Positions 55,320 through 64,000 of a stretch of DNA of 64,000 nt are shown here, piece after piece (within the stretch, counting starts at the first letter, position 1; each line of letters begins with the position of its first letter). This DNA comes from Boesenbergia rotunda (lineage: Eukaryota > Streptophyta > Magnoliopsida > Zingiberales > Zingiberaceae): assembly GCA_024364735.1 (NCBI GenBank), contig JAGFNQ010000216.1, forward strand, positions 388,759 to 452,758. Direction: 5' to 3'. The notes beneath the pieces were generated by a model that searched no databases, was not told the origin of the DNA, and was given only the letters and a program-made list of their open reading frames with translations. Made by a program: the position numbers and the translations under genes.

Positions 55320-56706
55320 TGTTGGTGCTTGGATGGCTAGGGAGGGGGGATGAGTGTAGCCAGACACAGAAATTTGAACTCTTTTTGAGATTTCTGCTCT
55401 TAAGGGTTAGCAACAGCAACGGAAGCAAAATACAGAGAAATGCAGAAATGCAGAAACTAACAGAAAACTAAAAACGCAAATCACAAACTCTAACACGAGG
55501 ATGTACAAGGTTCGGGAATAACTTGCCCCTACTCCTTGGAGTGCCCGTGAGGTGGGCGATCCCTTGATCGTCGGCAGATCAAGCCCCGGTAAATCCGGAT
55601 ATCAAATACCTCCTTCTCGGTGGAGAAACCTCTCCACATAGATAGTCTCAAGAGAATGATAGAAATACAGCACAGAGACAAAGAAAGCTTACAAAGCACA
55701 CGAAGGAGACAGTTTACAAAGCACAACTCACACCACAGCAAGATCCTGGCAAGAGCCTTCACTCAGCTCTTCCTTCTCGCGGTGTCTGCCTGCTGATCGC
55801 AAACTTCTCCACTGGCTCAAAGCTCTCAAGATGCTTAGCGTTTCTCAGAAAACAGAAGGTGGCTCAAGTGATGCACAAGTGATCAGAGTTGTCGCGAGAG
55901 TTATCCCTTCTCTTCTTCGCCAGCAACTCTTAACCCTACTGTCCAACGCCAGGTCACAGACGCTCCTCTGCAACTCCTAGCTGCTCATCTGCAACATCCC
56001 CAGCTACACTGACCTCTTCTGGACTCCCTGAACTCTCTTCAGCTGAGTCCCAGTCAGCTTCCAGCCATTGCCAATAGCGTCAGACGTCCGTTGTAACCTG
56101 AGAAGGAAAAACAGCCAAAACTGTCGTAGCGAAAGATCTCAGTTGACTCTTCTTGAGTAATCCTGAGTTACCTGCACACTTAGCAATTATTTAGCACAGC
56201 AAATCAACAGAGAATCAATTATCAGAAGATCAGAGCAAATATCAGTAGTGTTCAGAAGGAAATCAGAACGCGATCAGAAATCTGACAGCGGATTTGAATT
56301 AAAGCTGTCAGCTACTGATCGGTCACCGGACCGATCAGAGAAGACCCTGATCAGTCACCAGACCGATCAGGGTAAGCCCTGACCGATCAGGCTGGAGCCT
56401 GATCGGTCCAAGGTGAGAAACCAGGAATCGCGGACTTCTTGTGATTGGTCACACTAATCGATCAATGATCGTGGATCGGTCACCGGACCGATCCAACATT
56501 TGCTGGAGGAATTCGAGCTCTCGCAGGCCAAAGCCTCCTGATCGATCACCAAACCGATCAGATTGTGCCCTGATCGGTCTGGTGACCGATCAGGTCAATC
56601 CCTGACCGATCAAGAGCCATCCTGATCAGTCAGGGTGAGAAACCTGCGACATCTTGATCGGTCACGAAGACTGATCAAGGGTTTCTCTAAACCTTCTGAT
56701 CACTCT
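55320..56706 (-). mobile_element. 5' LTR of element I, sense 3' part only
   Basis: From the LTR 3' edge (sense ...CACCAACA) it extends upstream through the TTTCTCCACCGAGAAGGAGG block (55615) to the palindrome cluster (56310-56700) and stops at ACTCT (56702-56706), where H LTR sequence begins. The part missing here is present in the other LTR at 36488-37047. Confidence 0.85.
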
Positions 56707-56750
56707 TGTTGAGGCAATCGGCCCTTAAATGATTAGAAGATCATGGTTTT
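56707..56750 (+). mobile_element. 44-bp start of an H-family LTR
   Basis: Begins TGTTGAGGCAATCGGCCC and matches the first 44 bases of the H 3' LTR at 35555 with one mismatch. It is cut off by the foldback repeat. Confidence 0.85.
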
Positions 56751-58198
56751 AATATATAAAAAAACTATCACTTTCAGGTTCAGACCCACGCTGGGCCTAA
56801 AGTCAAATGACTTCGGGCCCAACGTCGGCTTGAAATCAGATGACTTCAGGCTCAACGTAGACTCATATTTTTTTCATTTTAAAAATATTTTTTATAATAT
56901 TTAATCATGATTTATTAAATTAATTATTTATAGGGTAATTTTTTATATAATTCTACAAGTTGTGACAAAATCCTCTCATTTTATTGAAATATTCAGGTAT
57001 GATCAAAACATGCTTAATTTGTTTAAACTTGAAATAAGAAGGTTCCATTTGGATACAACCTAAATACATAATGCATAGTAAAATTGGGTTCCTTGCAGAC
57101 CATCAGCTCATATTTTTAAAATTTGTTGCAATAGGACTTTGTAGGTCCATCAGTGGGTTTCGGTGGAAACCTACTGTTGGACCTAGGATATTTGAATTTC
57201 TCAATACTCGATATCACTAGTTAGAGTTGAGCTAGGAGATGATATTTATGGTGTCTAAATTTAGTCATAATGAATATCAATTATGTTCTCATACCGTATC
57301 AGTTAGCACAGAACGATGCAGTATTACAGAATCATAACTTATTTTAGTAAATCATCTTTATATCTTAAATTTGCTCATCAATATATTTTATTATATATTT
57401 TAATTATTTTTTACATTTATAAATTTTATTTATAAGGAATTATAAAGAAAGAAATAAATATATAATATTAATAAATAATTTATAGAGTAAAAATAAAATA
57501 AATGAATATAATTCAAATATAAATAAAATTTATAAATGTACAAAATAATTAAAATATATAATAAATATAATAAATATATTTATGAGCAAAATTGAAGAGA
57601 TAAGGAGGATTTACTAAAATAAACTATGATTCTGCATTGTTGTTGTACCGTTCGTTTTGCGCCAACTGATACGGTATAAGAACATAATTAATATTCATTA
57701 AGAATAAGTTTAGACACCACAAATATCATCTCCTAGCTCAACTCTAACTAGTGATATCGAGTATTGAGAAATCCAAATATCCTACGTCTATCAGTGGGTT
57801 ACCACCGAAACTCACTGATGGACCTACAAAAATCTTGTGGCAACAAATTCTGAAAATATTAGTTGATGGCCTACAAGAAACCTAATTTTGCTATAAATTG
57901 TGTATTTATGTAGTATCCAAATGGAAACTTCTTATTTCAAGTTTAAACAAATGTAAGAATGTTTTGATCGTATTTGAATATTTCAATAAAATGAGAATAT
58001 TTTATCACAACTTATAAAATTATATGAAAGATTACCTTATAAATAATTAATTTAATAAATCATGATTAAATATTATAAAAAATATTTTTAAAATAAAAAA
58101 AATTGAGTCCATGTTAGGCCTGAAGTCATCTGATTTCAAGCCTACACTGGGTCTGAATCTGAAATCATGTGTTGTGATAGGTTTTTTTAAATATTAAT
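56751..58198. mobile_element. Foldback element, arms of about 0.7 kb
   Basis: The two halves are imperfect inverted copies around a centre near 57475. Outer ends pair as AATATATAAAAAAACTATCAC with the reverse of GTGATAGGTTTTTTTAAATATT. Inner matching blocks include the TCAGACCCA region, ATATCATCTCCTAGCTCAACT and GATACGGTATAAGAACATAATT. No transposase ORF. It resembles a non-autonomous foldback or long-TIR MITE, but no clear target duplication was found. Confidence 0.7.
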
Positions 58199-58560
58199 AT
58201 ATTTATTAATATATTATTTAATATATTAATTTATATTAAACAAATATAAAGAAACATTTCTTGATATTTCTGAAATCATGCTGGAAGAGATATTTCTTTT
58301 AATTGAAATATTTTTTCTTTGTTTAACTTGCGATTTTTAGCCGATTTCCAGAATATATTATTTTAAATTGAAAAGTCTGAAAAAGCAGGTTCACATGTCT
58401 CGGAATTCTAACTGAGAAAGAGAAAGAGAATTCTTAACGGGAGGGGTATAAGAGGAAAATCACTAAATTTAATGTACCCTTTGATGAAAAAAAATCTAAA
58501 TACGTCTTTTGATCATTTCCTATTTTTACGTGCGTCGTTCGAGGAAAAAAGTCGATCTTA
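58199..58560. other. AT-rich unassigned DNA
   Basis: Contains TTAATATA-rich runs and a GAGAAAGAGAAAGAGAATTC purine stretch. No gene or element end that I can support. Confidence 0.4.
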
Positions 58561-59575
58561 ATTCGATGTCACGCGCGTCACAATCAACCCGTTCTAAGAA
58601 GAGGAGACTCGTCACGCGCGCCACAATCAACCCGTTCTCAAAGTTCAATTCGGCGTCGCGCGTCACAGTCAACCTGTTCTAAGAAGAGGAGATTTGTCAC
58701 GCAAACCCGTTCTCAAAGTTCAATTAGGCGTCGCGCGTCACAGTCAACCCGTTCTACGAAGAGGAGATTCGTCACGCAAACCCGTTCTCAAAGTTCAATT
58801 CGGTGTCGCGCGTCACAGTCAACTCGTTATAAGAAGAGGAGATTTGTCACGCGCGTCACAATCAACCCGTTCTCAAAGTTCAATACAGCGTCGCGCGTCA
58901 CAGTCAACCCGTTCTCATAGGTCAATTCGATCGTTCTCAAAGTTCAATTCAGCGTCACGCATCACAGGCTACCCGGAGATTCGTCACGCGCATCACAATC
59001 AACCTGTTCTCAAAAGTTCAATTCGGCGTCGCGCGTCACAGTCTACCCGGAGATTCGTCACGCGCGTCACAATCAACCCGTTCTCAAAAGTTCAATTCGG
59101 CATCGTGCGTCACAGTCTACCCGGAGAATCGTCACGCGCGTCACGTTCAACCCCGTTATAAGAAGAGGAGATTCGTCACGCAAACTCGTTCTCAAAGTTC
59201 AATTCGACGTAAGAAGAGGAGAATCGTCACGCACGTCACAATCAACCTGTTCAATTCGGCGTCTTGCGCGTCACAATCAACCCGTTCCATAACAATTGGA
59301 CGTCAGTCAATCCGTTATAAGAAGAGGAGATTCGTCACGCAAACCCATTCTTAAAGTTCAATTCGGCGTCTCACGCGTCACAACCAACCCGTTCCATAAT
59401 AATTAGACGTCACAATCAACCCGTTATAAGAAGAGGAGAATCGTCACGCAAACCCGTTCTCAAAGTTCAATTCGGCGTAAGAAGACGAGAATCGTCATGC
59501 GCGTCACAATCAACCCGTTCAATTCGGCATCTCACGCGTCACAACCAACCCGTTCCATAACAATTAGCGGTTTGG
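58561..59575. repeat. Minisatellite array, about 1.0 kb
   Basis: Modular repeat of blocks CGCGTCACAATCAACCCGTT, CTCAAAGTTCAATTCGGCGT, and TAAGAAGAGGAGATTCGTCA in varied order, with about 8-10 copies of each core. The ORF of 155 codons across 58694-59161 is repeat-derived and not a gene. Confidence 0.9.
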
Positions 59576-60303
59576 ATCCTCTGGTCCCAAAATCCCTGGT
59601 CCCCCGGTCCACATCTGCATTATAAAAAGCCAAAGCATGCTGATCACGTGAGGTCAGCGAAGCCAAAACGACGCAGCGCCCTCGCGACATCGCCTCCATC
59701 GCCCCGACCGCAACCATCGCCTCCATTGCGGAAACCGTAAAAACCCTAACCTTCCATCGCCCGACGCCTACATGTCGATCCATCGCCCCTGATGCAAGCA
59801 GGCGTCGTCGCCCCTGACGCCTCCATCGCCCGACGTCTCCATTGCGGGTTGTATTTTGTGTGCTGGTGTTTATTTTGCTACTAGGTGTTTTTCGTTCCTG
59901 CCTTTCGCCTTTCGGTCGCCGACGAAAAGATTGGGGATGTTTGGTCTCCTTTTCCTAATCTATCTTTATTTTCTTTCTAGTAGATATTAACGAGGTGTTT
60001 GATCGTAGTTTCTCATTCTTCTTCCTTCCATTGTTTAACTTTGGGTTTTCTTTTGTATGAATCATTTGTCAGATGGAACGAACCAAATTGCATTTCTGAC
60101 GTCTGAAAGACTGAATCTTTCGTTCGTCAGTCTCTGTCTCGATATATGATTGAAATATGGCTCCTCCTTATGAATCTCTTGATGTTTTCTACTCTTGTCG
60201 ATTACTTTCAGTGCCCTTTTCCACGAATGTGTTTCAGTACAATAATAACTTTGGAGGTTGTCTCTTCAGCTTTTAGGAGACTTTGCTGATGTTGCAAGAT
60301 AAG
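59576..60303 (+). other. Region upstream of the GH3 pseudogene
   Basis: A GC-rich stretch with repeated CGCCTCCATCGCCC words (59690-59850) is followed by a T-rich stretch (59860-60280). This could be an old promoter, leader and first intron of the GH3 gene. I see no definite TATA box or start. Confidence 0.35.
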
Positions 60304-60803
60304 ATGAGACTTTTGATAGACGAATTTGAAGAGCTGACGAAGGATGCTGGCGGGCACCAGCGCGAGACACTACGAAAAATACTCGAACAGAATGGTGAAG
60401 CTGAATACTTGCAGAAACTTGGCCTTGGAGGAAGAACTGACCCTGAGAGCTTCAAGGCCTGTGTCCCTCTGGTCACTCACAGCGATCTAGATGCTTATAT
60501 TCAGAGGATAGCCAATGGAGACACTTCTCCCATTCTCTCTAGGTCTGGTGATTCTAACTTTCGGAAACTTGTTCTTTGTCTCATAGTTCTGGTACAACAC
60601 AAGGGAAACCCAAGCTTTTGCCATTCACTGATGAGCTAGTTCAGTCTACAATGCAGATATATCAAACTTCATTTGCATTCCGGAACAGGTATGAAGCTTG
60701 AAAGGGACAAATACTTTCTCATTTTCATAAGATATTTTAAAGTGATATATGTTGATATGGTTTCAAAAAGAACAAGACGCGAGTCCGAATAGTTGGGTTA
60801 AAC

Positions 60804-60870
<67 letters not shown>

Positions 60871-61220
60871 GGTTCAAGTTAAGTTAAAATAGATTTCACT
60901 CTCGATGAACACTCATGAATTGATGCGATTTGCAGAGAATATCCCATCGGCAATGGGAAAGCTCTGCAGTTCATCTATAGCAGCAAACAGGTGAAAACTA
61001 AAGGTGGCCTCATTGCCACCACAGCCACCACCAATGTATACCGAACTGAGCAGTTCAAGCGACCGATATTCAATCTCAATGTTGCAGTCCCGACAAAGTC
61101 ATCTTTGGTTCCGACTTCCAACAGTCCTTGTACTGCCACCCCCTATGCGGGTTGATCTACTCCGACGAAGTGCAGTTTGCCTTCTCCACCTTTGCACATA
61201 GCATAGTCCACACGATCCGC
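60304..61220 (+). pseudogene. GH3: GH3 acyl-acid amido synthetase, JAR1-like, 5' part only
   Basis: GH3 enzymes adenylate acyl acids such as jasmonate or auxin and join them to amino acids in the cytosol. JAR1 makes jasmonoyl-isoleucine. Exon A (60304-60542) encodes an LIDEFEELTKDAG...TLRKILEQN...AEYLQKLGLGGRTDPESF...DTSPIL-like N-terminus. Exon B (60587-60688) has the ATP-binding SSGTTQGKPK and TSFAFRN motifs. Exon C (60936-61220) has IGNGKALQFIYSSKQ, TKGGLIATTATTNVYR, then IQSQCCSPDKVIFG and CGLIYSDEV. Lesions: the gap between exons A and B is 44 bases, with codons missing before SSGTT; a small deletion near 61060 shifts the frame; everything after about residue 225 of nearly 600 is absent. 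The wording is nearer the JAR1 group than the auxin group. The intron from 60689 to 60935 carries a TA microsatellite. Confidence 0.85.
60805..60867. repeat. (TA)n microsatellite
   Basis: About 30 TA units with one interruption, inside the GH3 pseudogene intron. Confidence 0.95.
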
Positions 61221-61366
61221 GGGAGCCGTGGATATGCAGATAAACTGTTCGCCAGTGGAAACGTAGCATCGGCAGCCGAACGCATGTCACATACGTATAT
61301 ATATTTATACCCTCCTCTACGTGAACACTATCCAGAGGAAGGCATCACAGCGAGCTGTAGAAGAAG

Positions 61367-62060
61367 ATGATAAGCACGGGGAACCTGATCAAAGTGGCTG
61401 AAGCGATGCTGCCCCTGTACATGGCGCTGGGGCTCAGTACGTCTCCTTGCGATGGTGGCGCCTTATCATGTCGTAGCAGTGCAAAGCGATCTACCGTATT
61501 GTCTACTCCATCACACTGTCATTATTCACGCTTCAATTTACATTGCACATGAACCCCTTTACCATGAATTACCGCATGATTGCCGTCGACGCTATCTCGA
61601 TGGTACTGATGGCTACCCTGTTGGCGGCGTGGACGAGCTACAGGTAGTGGCTCTGTCATAGGGACCAGGAAAGGCCGAGTTATTGCTGGGTCATCACCTG
61701 CTTCTCCCTGACCCAATTCACCAACTTGCTGGTGGTGGGGGTTCCGCTGGTGACGATGATGTTCAGGCCGTGGGCGAAAGAGGTGGTGGTGCAGCTGTCG
61801 ATGGTGCAGGCCATAGTGTGGTTAACGCTGCTACAATTTGTGTACGAGATCAGGAAGGTCAGCTGCGGCCTGTTCTTCGGAGACTCTCCGCCTGCTACTA
61901 GGGTCGACGTGGAAGGCGACACCGGAGAGGGGTCCGAGCTGGCGGCGGCTAGGCCGTCATACTGCTCGTTGATCAAAGTGGTGTTAATCAATCTCGTGAA
62001 GAATCCAAACTCATACGCTTGCATAATCGGCATCACGTGGGCGTTCCTGTCCAATAAATA
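61367..62060 (+). pseudogene. PIN: PIN auxin transporter, short-loop type, exon 1 fragment (left arm)
   Basis: PIN proteins export auxin. Short-loop members (PIN5/PIN8 type) act at the endoplasmic reticulum. The start MISTGNLIKVAEAMLPLYMALGL matches the family's first membrane helix. Later landmarks are HMNPF.MNYRMIA.DAIS, TNLLVVGVPL, VVQLSMVQAIVW, YEIRK, a loop of only about 35 residues, then IKVVLINLVKNPNSYACIIGITWAFLSN, the first helix of the C-terminal half. Lesions: one-base deletion near 61435, TAG at 61474-61476, TAG at 61645-61647. The stretch from 61726 is open to 62094. Exons after the first are absent. The short loop and the missing downstream exons are seen directly; location in the ER is inferred from the family. 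Confidence 0.85.
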
Positions 62061-62849
62061 CAAATATTTTTTTACTACTATAATCTTTGAATAAAAAATA
62101 ATTATTTTACTTAATAAATTCATTTTAATTTTTAGAAGAGGAAAAAAGATTTAAAATTGTAAAAAAAATTATTTTGACTAATCAGATGATATTTTAAAAT
62201 TACAAAGTTCATTGAGAATTCTATTCTGATCATGTCCAAGGCAGAGCCAGGGATGGTCATGTACTCTATGGGTAATTTGAATTTGACTATTTATTTTTTA
62301 TTTCATGAGATTATGTACACAGTAAGTGATCCTCAATGCATTACTGTCATTGATTCGAGGGGGGCTAAGGTACTATGTCAGCATGGTTAGAGAATTTAGA
62401 TATAAATATATGATTCCGGAATTCTGATCATGAGATTATGAATAGAATTAACATGGACTATGCACCTATAGTACTGAATTCCGGAACCATATATTTATAT
62501 CTAAATTCTCTAACCATACTGATATAACACCTTAGCCCTCCTCGAATCAAAGGCAGCAATACATTGAGGATCACTCACTGTGTACATAATCTCATGAAAT
62601 AAAAAATAAATGATCAAATTCAAATTACCCATAGAGTACATGGTCATCCCTGCCCCTGTCTTGGACATGATCAGAATAGAATTCTCAATGAACTTTGAAA
62701 CCTCGAAATGCCACCTGATTAGTCAAAATAAAGAATTTTTACAATTTTAAATCTTTTTTACTCTTCAAAAAATTTAAATGAATTTATTAAGTAAAATAAT
62801 TATTTTTTAATCAACGATTAATAGTAGTAAAAAAAAATATTTGTACTTG

Positions 62850-63537
62850 TTGGACTGGAGCACTCACGTGATATCGATTATGCAAGCGTATGAGTTTGGG
62901 TTCTTCGCTAGACTGATCAACACCACTTTGATTAACGAGCAGTATGACGGCCTAGTCGCCGCCAGCTCGGACCCCTCTCCGGTGTCGCCTTCCACGTCGA
63001 CCCTAATAGCAGGCGGAGAGGCTCCGAAGAACAGGCCGCAGCTAGCCTTCCTGATCTCGTACAAAATTGTAGCACCGTTAACCACACTATGGCCTGCACC
63101 ACCGACAGCTGCACCACCACCTCTTTCGCCCACGGCCCGAACATCATCATCACCAGTGGAACCCCCACCACCAGCGAGTTAGTGAATTGGGTCAAGGAGA
63201 AGCAGGTGATGGCCCAGCAATAACTTGGCCTTTCCTGGTCCCTGTGACAGAGCCACCACCAGTAGCTCGTCCACGCCGCCAACAGGGCAGCCATCAGTAC
63301 CATCGAGATAGCGTCGACGGCGATCATGCGGTAGTTCATGGCAAAGGGGTTCATGTGCAACGTAAATTAAAACGTGAATAATGACAGAGTGATGGAGTAG
63401 ACAAGGCGGTAGATCGCTTTGCACTGCTCCGACATGATAAGGCGCCACCACCGCAAGGAGACGTAGCCGAGCCCCAGCGCCATGTAAAGGGGCAGCATCG
63501 CCTCAGCCACTTTGATCAGGTTCCCCATGCTTATCAT
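62850..63537 (-). pseudogene. PIN: PIN auxin transporter exon 1 fragment (right arm)
   Basis: Inverted copy of the left-arm fragment. ATG at 63537; it reads M-I-S-M-G-N-L-I-K-V and keeps GLGYVSLRWWRLIMSEQCKAI, which the left copy has lost to a deletion and a stop. It has its own lesions: TAA at 63369-63367, where a Glu codon is expected, and a one-base loss near 63063 (after WLTVLQF) that shifts the frame. Between them the stretch from 63360 is open and includes AAWTSYWWWLC, TNSLVVGVPL and VVQLSVVQAIVW. Because the defects differ, the two arms have decayed separately since duplication. Confidence 0.85.
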
Positions 63538-63679
63538 CTTATTCTTCTTTTACAGCTCGTTGTGATACCTTACTCTGGATAGTATCCACATAGAGGGGGG
63601 TATAAATATATATACATATGTGACGCGCATTCGGTTGTCGGTGCTGCGTTCCCACTAGTGAACAGTTTATCTACATATC

Positions 63680-64000
63680 TAAATGTATAGAAGTTAGGAT
63701 GACCTATAAGTGTCAAGAAACTTTTGTCAATTTTACAAAGATAATTTATGTGGAAAAAATCATTAAGCTTGTATTGTCGACTCCCAATATCTCAGGTGAA
63801 TACTTTGAAATATTTAAATAGCCAGAGAAAGCATGAAAGATATTTAATCAATTTCAACTAGATCCAGTGTTATGAAATAATATCAGGTGGCAAGGGTCAA
63901 GAAAAGTAATGTATCATAATAAATCAATGAGAATAATAGCTAAATGCGTCAACCATGGCTGCAGCCAAGATTAAATAGAATGCTAATTAAATGTTTATCA
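63680..64000. other. Unassigned AT-rich flank
   Basis: Nothing recognisable; no continuation of the inverted repeat or of PIN coding sequence. Confidence 0.5.

Larger units (their letters stand above)
36488..56706 (-). mobile_element. Sirevirus I, full internal region with nested insertions
   Basis: Minus-strand relative of B in sense order: part of the 5' LTR (56706-55320), primer site, gag, pol, palindrome spacer, ORF3, purine tracts, part of the 3' LTR (37047-36488). About 10 kb of later insertions lie in ORF3: solo LTR J, element G and solo LTR K. Both LTRs stop at the same internal point, where H-family sequence begins, next to ACTCT on each side. Confidence 0.85.
61231..63679. repeat. 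Large inverted repeat carrying two PIN gene fragments
   Basis: Arms 61231-62424 (about 1194 bp) and 62476-63679 (about 1204 bp) around a 51-bp spacer. Each arm holds upstream DNA (outer edge GATATG(C/T)AGATAAACTG), the PIN start, first exon and part of the first intron, ending at the inner GGAATTC/GAATTCC edge. Arms are similar throughout with scattered substitutions and small indels. GH3 homology stops 10 bases before the left arm. Confidence 0.9.

Noticed and set aside
58694..59161. 155-codon Arg/Ser-rich ORF
   Set aside because: It lies wholly inside the minisatellite; its sequence is the repeat read in one frame.
60304..61220. Functional GH3 enzyme
   Set aside because: Missing codons, a frameshift near 61060 and loss of more than half of the protein rule this out.
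62932..63360. 142-codon membrane protein as an intact gene
   Set aside because: It is the middle of the decayed PIN exon in the right arm, starting after a stop and ending in a frameshifted tail.

Overview
The window is repeat-dominated plant nuclear DNA, most likely from a monocot with a large genome. The evidence is initiator-Met-tRNA primer sites, Ty1/copia gag-pol genes, a Tat-type Ty3/gypsy remnant, tRNA-derived SINEs, and broken copies of two plant hormone genes with plant introns. I see no intact host gene. Most of the DNA is several nested elements of the Sirevirus lineage of Ty1/copia, recognised by a gag with coiled coils and a CCHC knuckle, a third ORF after pol, and repeated GGGGGAG polypurine tracts before the 3' LTR.

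Layout. 1-2704: 5' end of minus-strand Sirevirus A, sitting in a Tat-type gypsy remnant (2705 to about 5080). 5100-6946: AT-rich sequence without a recognisable gene, ending at a single N (6947) where a pol gene starts in mid-frame. 6948-13703: Sirevirus B (pol, ORF3, 3' LTR), abutting the truncated 5' LTR of Sirevirus C (13704-20676, gag only). 20677-25234: old fragments (copia pol with a SINE, LTR pieces, gag). 25235-33718: element D, with two LTRs, gag and ORF3 but no pol. 33719-36487: 3' part of element H with a SINE in its RNase H. 36488-56706: minus-strand Sirevirus I, whose ORF3 is split by three later LTR insertions (solo LTR K, gag-only element G, solo LTR J). 56707-58198: 44 bp of H LTR, then a foldback inverted repeat. 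58560-59575: a minisatellite. 60304-61220: a broken GH3/JAR1-like gene. 61231-63679: a 2.4-kb inverted repeat whose arms each carry a decayed first exon of a short PIN auxin transporter.

The most interesting theme is in the Sirevirus non-coding DNA. Each family carries clusters of its own short palindrome: GATCGGTC/GACCGATC in B, C and I; GGGCGCCC in A and D; CAGTCGACTG in H; AACTTTAATTAAAGTT in G. In D, H, and the B/I family the same palindrome also occurs inside the element. In B, D and I it lies just upstream of ORF3, followed by a TATA-like box and a tiny conserved first exon with an in-frame intron, which looks like a second internal promoter. In the C LTR a tandem hairpin array shows compensatory changes between its arms. 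The PIN inverted repeat is a second candidate of interest, because its transcript would fold into a hairpin of about 1.2 kb matching a host gene family.
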